Part shown: positions 25,901-38,224 of the stretch, one piece after another
How positions within the stretch are numbered: position 1 is the stretch's first letter
Layout of the letters: the number at the start of each line of letters is the position of its first letter
Source of the DNA: Mimachlamys varia
Taxonomy: Eukaryota > Mollusca > Bivalvia > Pectinida > Pectinidae
Assembly (NCBI GenBank): GCA_947623455.1
Contig: OX392527.1
Span: 27,706,201-27,770,200, forward strand
Direction: 5' to 3'
DNA length: 64,000 bases
Notes under the pieces: generated by a model
Told to the model about the DNA's origin: nothing
The model's database searches: none
What the model saw: only the letters and a program-made list of their open reading frames with translations
Made by a program: the position numbers and the translations under genes

Positions 25901-28900
25901 TAATGCTATGTTGGATGGTTAACCAGTTCGCAGTATAATGTGACCAGGTGTAATGCTATGTTGGATGGTTAACCCGTTCGCAGTATAATGTGACCAGGCG
26001 TAATGCTATGTTGGATGGTTAACCAGTTCGCAGTATAATGTGACCAGGTGTAATGCTATGTTGGATGGTTAACCCTTTCGCAGTATAATGTGACCAGGTG
26101 TAATGCTATGTTGGATGGTTAACCAGTTCGCAGTATAATGTGACCAGGTGTAATGCTATGTTGGATGGTAAACCAGTTCGCAGTATAATGTGACCAGGCG
26201 TAATGCTATGTTGGATGGTTTACCAGTTCGCAGTATAATATGACCAGGCGTAATGCTATGTTGGATGGTTTACCAGTTCGCAGTATAATGTGACCAGGTG
26301 TAATGCTATGTTGGATGGTTAACCAGTTCGCAGTATAATGTGACCAGGTGTAATGCTATGTTGAATGGTTAACCAGTTCGCAGGATAATGTGACCATGTG
26401 TAATGCTATGTTGGATTGTTAATCCTTTCGCAGTATAATGTGACCAGGTGTAATGCTATGTTGGATGGTTTACCAGTTCGCAGTATAATGTGACCAGGTG
26501 TAATGCTATGTTGGATGGTTAACCCTTTCGCAGTATAATGTGACCAGGTGTAATGCTATGTTGGGTGGTTAACCAGTTCGCAGTATAATGTAACCAGGTG
26601 TAATGCTATGTTGGATGGTTAACCCTTTCGCAGTATAATGTGACCAGGTGTAATGCTATGTTGGATGGTTTACCAGTTCGCAGTATAATGTGACCAGGCG
26701 TAATGCTATGTTGGATGGTTAACCAATTCGCAGTATAATGTGACCAGGTGTAATGCTATGTTGGGTGGTTAACCAGTTCGCAGTATAATGTAACCAGGTG
26801 TAATGCTATGTTGGATGGTTAACCCTTTCGCAGTATAATGTGACCAGGTGTAATGCTATGTTGGATGGTTAATCCTTTCGCAGTATAATGTGACCAGGTG
26901 TAATGCTATGTTGGATGGTTAACCAGTTCGCAGTATAATGTGACAAGGTGTAATGCTATGTTGGATGGTCAACCAGTTCGCAGTATCATGTGCCCAGGTG
27001 TAATGCTATGTTGGATGGTTTACCCGTTCGCAGTATAATGTGACCAGGTGTAATGCTATGTTGGATGGTTTACCCGTTCGCAGTATAATGTGACCAGGTG
27101 TAATGCAATGTTGGATGGTTTACCCGTTCGCAGTATAATGTGACCAGGTGTAATGCTATGTTGAATGGTTAACCCGTTCGCAGTATAATGTGACCAGGTG
27201 TAATGCTATGTTGAATGGTTTACCCGTTCGCAGTATAATGTGACCAGGTGTAATGCTATGTTGGATGGTTAACCCGTTCGCAGTATAATGTGACCAGGTG
27301 TAATGCTATGTTGGATGGTTAAATAGTTCGCAGTATAATGTGACCAGGTGTAATGCTATGTTGGATGGTTAACCCGTTCGCAGTATAATGTGACCAGGTG
27401 TAATGCTATGTTGGATGGTTAATCCTTTCGCAGTATAATGTGACCAGGTGTAATGCTATGTTGGATGGTTAACCCGTTCGCAGTATAATGTGACCAGGTG
27501 TAATGCTATGTTGGATGGTTAACCCGTTCGCAGTATAATGTGACCAGGCGCAACGCTATGTTGGATGGTTAACCCTTTCGCAGTATAATGTTACCAGGTG
27601 TAATGCTATGTTGGATGGTTAACCAGTTCGCAGTATAATGTGACCAGGTGTAATGCTATGTTGGATGGTTAACCCTTTCGCAGTATAATGTGACCAGGTG
27701 TAATGCTATGTTGGATGGTTAATCCTTTCGCAGTATAATGTGACCAGGTGTAATGCTATGTTGGGTGGTTAACCCTTTCGCATTATAATGAGACCAGGTG
27801 TAATGATATGTTGGGTGGTTAACCAGTTCGCAGTATAATGTGACCAGGTGTAATGCTATGTTGGATGCTTTACCCTTTCGCAGTATAATGTGACCAGGTG
27901 TAATGCTATGTTGGATGGTTAACCCTTTCGCAGTATAATGTGACCAGGTGTAATGCTATGTTGGATGGTTAATCCTTTCGCAGTATAATGTGACCAGGCG
28001 TAATGCTATGTTGGGTGGTTAACCAGTTCGCAGTATAATGTGACCAGGTGTAATGCTATGTTGGATGGTTTACCAGTTCGCAGTATAATGTGACCAGGTG
28101 TAATGCTATGTTGGATGGTTAATCCTTTCGCAGTATAATGTGACCAGGTGTAATGCTATGTTGGATGGTTAACCAGTTCGCAGTATAATGTGACCAGGTG
28201 TAATGCTATGTTGGGTGGTTAACCCTTTCGCAGTATAATGTGACCAGGTGTAATGCTATGTTGGATGGTTAATCCTTTCGCAGTATAATGTGACCAGGTG
28301 TAATGCTATGTTGGATGGTTAACCCTTTCGCAGTATAATGTGACCAGGTGTAATGTTATGTTGGATGGTTAATCCTTTCGCAGTATAATTTGACCAGGTG
28401 TAATGTTATGTTGGGTGGTTAACCAGTTCGCAGTATAATGTGACCAGGTGTAATGCTATGTTGGATGGTTAACCAGTTCGCAGTATAATGTGACCAGGTG
28501 TAATGTTATGTTGGATGGTTTATCCTTTCGCACTATAATTTGACCAGGTGTAATGTTATGTTGGGTGGTTAACCAGTTCGCAGTATAATGTGACCAGGTG
28601 TAATGCTATGTTGGATGGTTAACCAGTTCGCAGTAAAATGTGACCAGGTGTAATGCTATGTTGGATGTTAACCAGTTCGCAGTATAATGTGACCAGGCGT
28701 AATGCTATATTGGATGGTTAACCCTTTCGCAGTATAATGTGACCAGGCGTAATGCTATGTTGGATGGTTAACCCTTTCGCAGTATAATGTGACCAGGTGT
28801 AATGCTATGTTGAATGGTTAACCCGTTCGCAGTATAATGTGACCAGGCGTAATGCTATGTTGGATGGTTAACTAGTTCGCAGTATAATGTGACCAGGTGT

Positions 28901-31900
28901 AATGCTATGTTGGATGGTTAACCAGTTCGCAGTATAATGTGACCAGGTGTAATGCTATGTTGGGTGGTTTACCCGTTCGCAGTATAATGTGACTAGGTGT
29001 AATGCTATGTTGGATGGTTAAACCTTTCGCAGTATAATGTGACCAGGTGTAATGCTATGTTGGATGGTTAACCAGTTCGCAGTATAATGTGACCAGGTGT
29101 AATGCTATGTTGGATGGTTAACCCTTTCGCAGTATAATGTGACCAGGCGTAATGCTATGTTGGATGGTTAACCAGTTCGCAGTATAATGTGACCAGGCGT
29201 AATGCTATGTTGGATGGTTAACCAATTCGCAGTATAATGTGACCAGGTGTAATGCTATGTTGGATGGTTAATCCGTTCGCAGTATAATGTGACCAGGCGT
29301 AATGCTATGTTGGGTGGTTAACCAGTTCGCAGTATAATGTGACCAGGTGTAATGCTATGTTGGATGGTTAACCAGTTCGCAGTATAATGTGACCAGGTGT
29401 AATGTTATGTTGGGTGGTTTACCCGTTCGCAGTATAATGTGACTAGGTGTAATGCTATGTTGGATGGTTAAACCTTTCGCAGTATAATGTGACCAGGTGT
29501 AATGTTATGTTGGATGGTTAACCCGTTCGCAGTATAATGTGACCAGGTGTAATGCTATGTTGGATGGTTAACCCTTTCGCAGTATAATGTGACCAGGTGT
29601 AATGCTATGTTGGATGGTTAACCCTTTCGCAGTATAATGTGACCAGGTGTAATGCTATGTTGGATGGTTAACCCTTTCGCAGTATAATGTGACCAATTGT
29701 AATGCTATGTTGGATGGTTAACTAGTTCGCAGTATAATGTGACCAGGTGTAATGCTATGTTGGATGGTTAACCCTTTCGCAGTATAATGTGACCAGGTGT
29801 AATGCTATGTTGGGTGGTTAACCCGTTCGCAGTATATTATGACTAGACGTAATGCTATGTTGGATGGTTAACCAGTTCGCAGTATAATGTGACCAGGTGT
29901 ATTGCTATGTTGGATGGTTAACCCGTTCGCAGTATATTATGACTAGGCGTAATGCTATGTTGGATGGTTAACCAGTTCGCAGTATAATGTGACCAGGCGT
30001 GATGCTATGTTGGATGGTTAACCAGTTCGCAGTATAATGTGACCAGGTGTAATGCTATGTTGGATGGTTAAATCTTTCGCAGTATAATGTGACCAGGTGT
30101 AATGCTATGTTGGATGGTTAACCAGTTCGCAGTATAATGTGACCAGGTGTAATGCTATGTTGGATGGTGAACCAGTTCGCAGTATAATGTGACCAGGCGT
30201 GATGCTATGTTGGATGGTTAACCAGTTCGCAGTATAATGTGACCAGGTGTAATGCTATGTTGGATGGTTAAATCTTTCGCAGTATAATGTGACCAGGTGT
30301 AATGCTATGTTGGATGGTTAACCAGTTCGCAGTATAATGTGACCAGGTGTAATGCTATGTTGGATGGTTAACCAGTTCGCAGTATAATGTGACCAGGTGT
30401 AATGTTATGTTGGATGGTTAACCCGTTCGCAGTATAATGTGACCAGGTGTAATGCTATGTTGGATGGTTAACCCTTTCGCAGTATAATGTGACCAGGTGT
30501 AATGCTATGTTGGATGGTTAACCCTTTCGCAGTATAATGTGACCAGGTGTAATGCTATGTTGGATGGTTAACTAGTTCGCAGTATAATGTGACCAGGTGT
30601 AATGCTATGTTGGATGGTTAACCCTTTCGCAGTATAATGTGACCAGGTGTAATGCTATGTTGGGTGGTTAACCCGTTCGCAGTATATTATGACTAGACGT
30701 AATGCTATGTTGGATGGTTAACCAGTTCGCAGTATAATGTGACCAGGTGTATTGCTATGTTGGATGGTTAACCCGTTCGCAGTATATTATGACTAGGCGT
30801 AATGCTATGTTGGATGGTTAACCAGTTCGCAGTATAATGTGACCAGGCGTGATGCTATGTTGGATGGTTAACCAGTTCGCAGTATAATGTGACCAGGTGT
30901 AATGCTATGTTGGATGGTTAAATCTTTCGCAGTATAATGTGACCAGGTGTAATGCTATGTTGGATGGTTAACCAGTTCGCAGTATAATGTGACCAGGTGT
31001 AATGCTATGTTGGATGGTTAACCAGTTCGCAGTATAATGTGACCAGGCGTAATGCTATGTTGGGTGGTTAACCAGTTCGCAGTATAATGTGACCAGGTGT
31101 AATGCTATGTTGGGTGGTTAACCAGTTCGCAGTATAATGCGACCAGGCGTAATGCTATGTTGGATGGTTAACCAGTTCGCAGTATAATGTGACCAGGTGT
31201 AATGCTATGTGGGATGGTTAACCAGTTCGCAGTATAATGTGACCAGGTGTAATGCTATGTTGGATGGTTTACCCGTTCGCAGTATAATTTGACCAGGTGT
31301 ATTGCTATGTTGGATGGTTTACCCGTTCGCAGTATTTTATGACTAGGCGTAATGCTATGTTGGATGGTTAACCAGTTCGCAGTATAATGTGACCAGGCGT
31401 GATGCTATGTTGGATGGTTAACCAGTTCGCAGTATAATGTGACCAGGTGTAATGCTATGTTGGATGGTTAAATCTTTCGCAGTATAATGTGACCAGGTGT
31501 AATGCTATGTTGGATGGTTAACCAGTTCGCAGTATAATGTGACCAGGTGTAATGCTATGTTGGATGGTTAACCAGTTCGCAGTATAATGTGACCAGGTGT
31601 AATGCTATGTTGGATGGTTAAATCTTTCGCAGTATAATGTGACCAGGTGTAATGCTATGTTGGATGGTTAACCAGTTCGCAGTATAATGTGACCAGGTGT
31701 AATGCTATGTTGGATGGTTAACCAGTTCGCAGTATAATTTGACCAGGTGTAATGCTATGTTGGGTGGTTAACCCGTTCGCAGTATAATGTGACCAGGTGT
31801 AATGCTATGTTGGGTGGTTAACCCGTTCGCAGTATAATGTGACCAGGCGTAATGCTATGTTGGATGGTTAACCAGTTCGCAGTATAATGTGACCAGGTGT

Positions 31901-32100
31901 AATGCTATGTTGGATGGTTAACCAGTTCGCAGTATAATGTGACCAGGTGTAATGCTATGTTGGATGGTTTACCCGTTCGCAGTATAATTTGACCAGGCGT
32001 AATGCTATGTTGGGTGGTTAACCAGTTCGCAGTATAATGTGACCAGGTGTAATGCTATGTTGGATGGTTAACCAGTTCGCAGTATAATGTGACAATATGT
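22901..32100 (+). repeat. 50-bp satellite array, about 184 monomers
   Basis: Strict head-to-tail 50-bp units: TTGGATGGTT, a variable hexamer, TTCGCAGTATAATG, TGACCAGGTG, TAATGCTATG. One base is lost near 28667, shifting the phase; I saw no other indel. Variation concentrates in the six bases after GGTT (AACCCT, AACCAG, AACCCG, TACCCG, TACAAG, AATCCT, AAATCT) and at a T/C in AGG(T/C)G. Monomers at the left edge are the most diverged. Two higher-order duplications are visible (spacing 1550 bp around 23.3-26.4 kb; 850 bp around 29.6-31 kb). Every frame is closed by stops. The core resembles a segment of family A. Confidence 0.97.
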
Positions 32101-32345
32101 TAGATGCCTTCGACGCTGTATTTCAATGCGACAGCGCTCGCTTAATGTCTTCATCAGATTCGCGTTAGTTAACAACAGCTGAACAAAACGTGTCTGAACA
32201 CAGATAGTAATTACTCTGCTGTTTCAGGTACAGCACACCGAAAGTATCCAGTTCATTTTCCACATGGTCTTGTTATAATGAATCTGGTCATTGCCTCTTA
32301 ACGATCGATAAGACACACACTTCATCACACACAGGGAGCACGCCC

Positions 32346-32640
32346 TTACATGAACCTTGGTAATAACAGGGTTGCTACATTATGTTTAGTGTCTTGTCCA
32401 CAGCTAGGGTCATTTGGGAACGCGACTAAATACGAGTGATAAAACATAATAGCGCGCTTCTGATGTAGATGTCGGAGTGCTTCCTGTAAATCGATGTCGA
32501 AGACACCTAGTAGAGAAACATTTGCCTCCCCTTCTAAGTCAAATGTTGAACAAGTCCATACGTGAGATACTGCCAAGACATGGGCCGCCGGGAACGAGGG
32601 GTAAGATGAAAGTAGAGAAGAAAATACGAACTTTTACAAC
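32346..32640 (-). other. Unidentified open frame, possible exon
   Basis: An uninterrupted minus-strand frame of ~97 codons ends in TAA at 32346; the part from the first ATG is 76 codons. It reads through FSSLLSSYPSFPAAH, TFDLEGEANVSLLGVFDIDL, EALRHLHQKRAIMF and SYLVAFPNDPS. Codon choice and composition look more coding-like than the neighbouring DNA, but I recognise no family, no splice sites were confirmed and it abuts a SINE. It could be an exon, a retroelement relic or chance. Confidence 0.2.
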
Positions 32641-33005
32641 AATAAAACAATAATATTAATAAGAAAATTATTAATTAGAAGTTCCGCTTTAGCAGAACCG
32701 AGGTCGTAGGTCGTTTCAAAGCGGTTCACAAACTATTATCTGTTGTTTTAGGGCCTTAGTAACCAGCCAATATTGTCCTCACCTCCATGTTGATCTTGCA
32801 GTCGATACTGCCGTTTCGGCACTCACTAATAGCATTCTACATTTCCTGGCACTGACCAGCCATAAACTCATTTACATCTGAGTGGATTGGAACAAGCAGA
32901 ATAAAACATTTTGCTCAAAGATACAGCAAAGTGCTGTGACGTGATTCGAACCCGAATTCCTTGGCTCACGAACTCGTCGTTCTACCACAAAACTCCCTCT
33001 ACCTC
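32641..33005 (-). mobile_element. tRNA-derived SINE, copy 2
   Basis: Minus-strand copy of the SINE at 1681: head with GGTAGAACGACGAGTTCG and B-box GGGTTCGAATCACG, body blocks ATGTAGAATGCTA, TGCCGAAACGGCAGTA, GGCTGGTTACTAAGG and TTTGTGAACCGCTTT. The 3' tail (TATATAAG) is mutated or lost and replaced by ATT-rich DNA. Confidence 0.8.
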
Positions 33006-34585
33006 ACAATAGCCATTACCATACATTCGTATTAGACGCAAGTTGTGTCAAGATTTGATCCAAATTCGGAGTATTTCATTTCAATGTATAGAACATGAAA
33101 GATGGTTTAGAACAAGTCTCTGTACACACGAATAGGTCTCGGTCTCTGTGAAAGAATATAGGCAAATACTGTTATTTCTAATCTTCCTTTTAACATTAAT
33201 ATCACATAAGCGTGATATACTTTCTTATATTTATTTGAACTAATCTGTGCGACAATGAATAAGAACTCAATGATCTCAAAAATATATATGTATATAGGTG
33301 TTGTCAACCATGACTTCATAGGCTACAGCCTGACCAGCATTCATCTCGTGAAAGGTCAAATGTACGTTAACGTTTTGAACATTGTATGCCATGGCAGTAT
33401 GATCATACATCGGCGACCTTTGATTTGATTAATTACAACCCAATCGTCTGTACCGTGCGGTGGTTCGTATACTGGTTATAAACGGACATCTTTAATACGT
33501 CGCCGTCAGATTAAATTAACACGCTACACAGATGTGCCTGTTCAGCTGACGGATGGTGTCTGCAGATTGGAGTAAAATGAAGGTGTAATGAAGCTTTCTA
33601 AAAGCCTGCATTGGCGTTCTGTATAATTTATTGTGTACCATAGTTTTTCTCATAATACGCTTCATTGCTTTCGGAAGACACCCAATTTGGATCAAGATAC
33701 CATTTATCTGTCTTATTTACTTTGCAAGGGATCTCATTTTGATTTTGATTTTTTTTCTTCAGTGGCACGAAGACGGGTTTCAATTTGCGTTCTGTTTATA
33801 GTATAACATGGTTGTAATAGCTAAGATCAGGATGAGCGCAAAGGGAATGGGTATGGTAAAAAAATCTAGAGGTCAAAGTGTTTAAATGAGGAAAGGGAAC
33901 TTAAACGGTAAAAATATAAGAAACCCGAAATCACGCTAGGACCACATATACCTCATCATCTGCAAACACAGCAGGTTTTTTTTATTTATAAAATTGTGAT
34001 ATCTTTGTATTATGCAGGAAGAATATCGGCTATTGATATATTTGTTTTGTTGTTAACCTTAACAAGTGTTAAGTAAAATTCTTCATTTACATTGTTGATA
34101 TTTAATGTGAACAACAGTATATCATTAAGCTTATATATATTGCAGCAATGGTATCCTTGCTTGCGACGTAGTTTGTAAATACGAAATCAAACTCAGTGTG
34201 ACGTAAAACTCGTGAAGTGTATACGTAGCTTGTGTTTCACTGGAAGGCCCGGTAGTCAAGTGTGATATTTCCGTTGTGGCTATATTTGTCACCAGTTTTC
34301 CCCTAGGAGGAAGAAGTGATGCCAGTACATTCTACAGTGATATGTCGTTAGGATTATATAGTTTTCTTTATCTGACCGACTTACGAGTGTCAGTTGACAA
34401 AATACCTATAAAAACCATAATGCTTGCGGTAAGAATATGTAGCTAGGATGTTGTTGAACTCAAACAGCGTTTTTTTCTGATACGTTATATGCGATGTTAA
34501 ATGTTCTCATTAATAATTAACCCCAAGTTATGTTCTTCTTCTGTTCTTTTTCATTTTTTAATTATACAGAACTTATTTACTTCTT
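33006..34585. other. Unannotated stretch
   Basis: No gene or repeat recognised. Confidence 0.5.
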
Positions 34586-34800
34586 TTCATCAATTCATAA
34601 ATTAAAAGGGTTTTACGCACCTGACCCTTTTTGCTTCCAAATTATTTTAGAAAATATCGATTCCTACCTTTTGGCCCCTAGCATCATTGACGAGTCCCAA
34701 AAGGACTAAACGGCTGTATGATGCAGTTTAATTCATTTTTTCGGCACACTGCATTTATTACTAAATTTAAAGGATGCAGCATGTGTTTGTGTTATGTTTC
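34586..34800 (+). mobile_element. Hammerhead unit, copy 3 (5' truncated)
   Basis: Begins at the AATTCATAAATTAAAAGGG block, then TTTTACGCACCTGACCC, CCTTTTGGCCCCTAGC, the ribozyme, TTCGGCACACTGCAT and GTGCAGCAT-like GATGCAGCATGTG. The first ~170 bases of the unit are missing. Confidence 0.75.
34681..34724 (+). ncRNA. Hammerhead ribozyme with core mutations
   Basis: GCATCA / TGATGC stem I and GTCC-GGAC stem II are intact, but CTGACGA is TTGACGA and GAAAC is TAAAC. Both changes hit conserved core positions, so it is predicted inactive. Confidence 0.8.
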
Positions 34801-34890
34801 ACTAATGATGTCCAGTTATAATGTAGATGTAAATATATTATGTACGCCAATATATAATGTATATACGGAGTATACGAAGCACTTCCTAAA

Positions 34891-35308
34891 ACAACAAGAG
34901 GCCCAAGGGCCTTAGCGGTCACCTGATTATGGTATATGTATAATAGCTCAATTTAATGATTTCACCAAGAAGGAAAGGTTTCCTCAAAGAATATAGACAA
35001 AATATACCTAAAACTGTTATTTCTCAATATAAACTATAGTAAACTTTACCTCCTCTCCCATTTTTGAAAGTTAGGATAATTTTCCCTTCGGGGCCCTGTC
35101 ATGGCCCCTGGGGTAGGGGTATGAATCCAAATTTTACAAATCTGTATTCTCATCAACTAAGGATCATTTTAACCAAGTTTGAATAGATTCCGCCCACTGG
35201 TTCTGGAGACGAAGTCGAAAATGTAAAAAAAAATTGCACATGACGCACGACCACGGACGGAAAGTGATTGAAATAGGACACCTGAGACGTCGTCTCAGGT
35301 GACCTAAA
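34891..35308. mobile_element. Mollusc-type GTCACCTGA dispersed repeat
   Basis: Starts ACAAGAGGCCCAAGGGCC and GCGGTCACCTGATTATGG; includes CCCTTCGGGGCCC, GGCCCCTGGGG, TTCTGGAGACGAAGTCG, GACCACGGACGG; ends with a hairpin CACCTGAGACG-T-CGTCTCAGGTG followed by ACCTAAAA. I recognise this layout from bivalve genomic and transcript sequence (from memory, not searched). Non-coding; the class is uncertain. Confidence 0.75.
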
Positions 35309-36480
35309 ATGTTGATAATCCGAATAAGACCGGGCAAATTACTCAATAAGAAAGTTACATTATACGGGAATTCATCAAAACCATTAAACAGGTTAAGAGA
35401 AAGGTACACATCAAATGGAGGCAACTAGACTAAACAACGTGTAGACCTTATTGAGGATGGCTCAGAATAGCAAAGGAAATATTGTGTTATTTATTTTTGT
35501 AGGAAAAACGAAATTAAACAGAACCTAATGTTCATCGATCGAACTTCTATGGATGGTTACACCACCACTAAATGCCACAATAAGACAGCAATGTATGGGT
35601 GGAAGACATATAACAAATACAAATAAAAGACAAGAAACGATAAGAAAACATTGGCTAATTACAGTTTGCCATCACATATTTGGTTTCAGAAATGGTTGAT
35701 TATCTAGTTCTAAACTAGTGAGCTATATACATACAAACGCACATCATGATATTCTCACCTTTCTGTGTATGATTGAAACATCTTGGATGTCTAGAGTTTT
35801 GGGACAGCTATCATTTAAATATCTATACTTAGTTGAACTGAAGTAATGCTGTTATTTTTTTTCAGGCTGTAGGGAACGTATTTGTTTAGCAGCCTTATCT
35901 AGATTCATTTCCAGGATTCTCCACATTATCAGTTATCGAATGGAAGAACGAGAGACTTAGCATCCTGTTAAATCATCCTAATCCGTTGTTGAAGAATCAA
36001 ACACAAAAACAAAACCATGACTACTAAAGGTAAGGAAATTAACATTTCAATATGAAGATGTTTAAAACATGAACGCCAAACATACATGAATAATTTAATA
36101 CGTTATTAAACATGACAAAATGATTGATGTTCCTCTTCCATAGCTTTAGTTTTGATGATGATATTCTTAGTTAACAAGATAGGAGTAAGATATTCACCAG
36201 GGATATCTACCATTATGAATCGGGAAGATAAAACGAGGGATCAACAAGGTGAAACTTCAGTATAGGAAAGGAAAACTATGGTGGTACATTTATGACATGC
36301 GTGTTTCACCGTAAGAAACACCACACAGCAAATTTGTAATTGCCAAGTGTTTTTCTGCTCGTTTTTCAATATTTTAATTTAAATAAAAAAATAGATAAAA
36401 AATGCCGGGTTCATTAGTAACCATCCCTATGTGTTAATAAATGTATTAATAATGATAATGTAGCAGCTTAGATACAATTT
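35309..36480. other. Unannotated stretch
   Basis: No gene recognised. Confidence 0.5.
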
Positions 36481-36584
36481 CTGTCTATCATGTCTGGGAT
36501 ATATGAAACACTCCAGAAACACAAAACTAGGCATTTCTTTCCATCATGTCAGGGATAATATACCTAACGATGACTAACACACAT

Positions 36585-36720
36585 ACATGCTGCACTTTTT
36601 AAATTAAGTAATGTGTACAGCATGCCAAAAACAGGAAGTAAACTGCACCATTCACCCGTTTCGTCCTTCTAAGTCTCGTCAGTGATGCTAGGGGTCAAAT
36701 GGTAGCAAGAATGACATATT
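36585..36720 (-). mobile_element. Hammerhead unit, copy 4 (short, inverted)
   Basis: Minus-strand piece containing only the ribozyme and ~60 bases on its 3' side. It is flanked on both sides by GTCAGGGATAA units of the minisatellite, so it inserted into the array. Confidence 0.7.
36645..36688 (-). ncRNA. Hammerhead ribozyme, cleavage site lost
   Basis: CTGACGA and GAAAC are present, but stem II is weakened (GACT against GGAC) and the GTA triplet reads GAA, so cleavage is not expected. Confidence 0.7.
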
Positions 36721-37169
36721 ATGTCAGGGATAACATACTTAAAGCTTGGCATTTCTGGCTATTAAGTTTTGGATAAAATACTTAAAGCTTGGCATTTCTG
36801 GCTATCATGTTTTGGATAAAATACTTAAAGCTTGGCATTTCTGGCTATCATGTCTGGGATAAAATACTTAAAGCTAGGTATTTCTGGCTATCATTTCGGG
36901 GATAACATTCTTAAAGCAAGGCATATCTGGCTATCATTTCGGGGATAAGATACTTAAAGTTAGGCATTTCTGGCTATCATGTCAGGGATAACATAGTACT
37001 TAAAGCTAGGCATTTCTGTCGATTATGTTTGGGATAACATAGCCTATGCTATGCATACTAGTGTGTATAGTAATTAACATGACATTGTATATCAGCTGAT
37101 TTTAGCAGATGTTCAAAGAGACAGAGTCATTTCCTTTTATGACAAAACTCATCTCTCTGAAATATTTTT

Positions 37170-37520
37170 TTCTGTCTTCACTGACAGCACCAGCCATTGA
37201 TTGTCATTGTCAAAGCAGGTTCCGAGGAGCTGGCGACGTCCACAGCCAATATTGGTCCATTGTTAATTTCCCATTACGTACATTCCCCGCCAGCATGTCC
37301 GTCGTCTCGATATGTAAAACCGTCCTAGCTGCACCGACCAAGTAAACCCGTCGTACGGCTTCTGATAAAGCGTGAACGACTTGACGATGGCTGCCACGAT
37401 AACAAACGACATGGTTTCTGACATCGGAATGTTTATTTCGATCGGCAATTCATCAGCTTGTATCACATTGACCGTTCACAACAAATCCCTCGACCTATAT
37501 GTAACAGCTAATGTAATGTG
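37170..37520. other. Exon-like stretch, product unknown
   Basis: GC content rises, and stops are scarce in several frames of both strands. Plus strand: a good acceptor (TTTTTTCTGTCTTCACTGACAG, ending ~37188) leads into a frame reading PLIVIVKAGSEELATSTANIG, or another reading QYWSIVNFPLRTFPASMSVV. Minus strand: an 85-codon frame without ATG reads HVVCYRGSHRQVVHALSEAV and VYLVGAARTVLHIETTD. I recognise no family in any of them. It is the best candidate in the window for a real exon, but strand and frame are undecided. Confidence 0.3.
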
Positions 37521-38224
37521 TCCTTTCAAGTAGATTGGATTTGTTTTTGAAAAATGGTTTTGTCTAGCGCCGAGATTCATCAGGGTTGCTAAAATATTTA
37601 TGGCGGATCTGCATGCAATTTGAAAATACCACAAGAGACATGTAATTGAATGAATGTTGTAGACGGGCTCACATAAGCTGTATACATACCGTATGTATGT
37701 TGTAGACAGCTTCCCATTAATCATGCTATACGAGGTGGGAATTGCGCTAAACAAAGGTTCAAATTTGATTTCAAAGACTGACAAGTTGCATTCATGGCGA
37801 ACAAACAACAAATATCATATATTCTGTTGATATACAACGACTTCATCTAAATCATTTTTCGTCGGTTGATATTTATCTGAATCGAGTAATATATATTTAA
37901 ACATTTGCTATGCATCCTTTCATTGTAATCTGGATACTGTATCAACATATTTTTGGTATAGACGAAACACCCGTACATATTTTTTCACAAAATATGCAGA
38001 GAGAAAAAAACAAAAATATATCCTTTCTGTATATTAAAAAATAATGTTATTGTTTCTTGGATTGATAAGAACCAAATTAAAATGAGCGACCTATGTAAGC
38101 GTATATACGTGCTTTCGTCAGAACTGCCCGTGCGGTCACAATATATGGGTAACGAATTATTCGGTTGTTGCAATTACCATGGCGTTTAGGGGTTTACTGG
38201 AAGTAGCAATTACGCCGTTCGACG
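37521..38224. other. Unannotated stretch
   Basis: No gene recognised; a 111-codon minus-strand frame (37476-37811) lies next to the exon-like stretch but shows no motif. Confidence 0.5.

Larger units (their letters stand above)
36481..37045 (+). repeat. 43-bp minisatellite interrupted by a hammerhead unit
   Basis: Unit CTTAAAGCTTGGCATTTCTG plus GCTATCATGTTTTGGATAAAATA; CTTAAAG starts at 36738, 36781 and 36824. About seven units lie at 36690-37045, and two degenerate ones (CATCATGTCAGGGATAA) precede the inserted hammerhead unit. It is unrelated to the 43-bp satellite at 14.7 kb despite the same length. Confidence 0.85.

Noticed and set aside
22901..32100. CRISPR array
   Set aside because: Regular 50-bp units without unique spacers, on eukaryotic-type DNA and without cas genes: a satellite.
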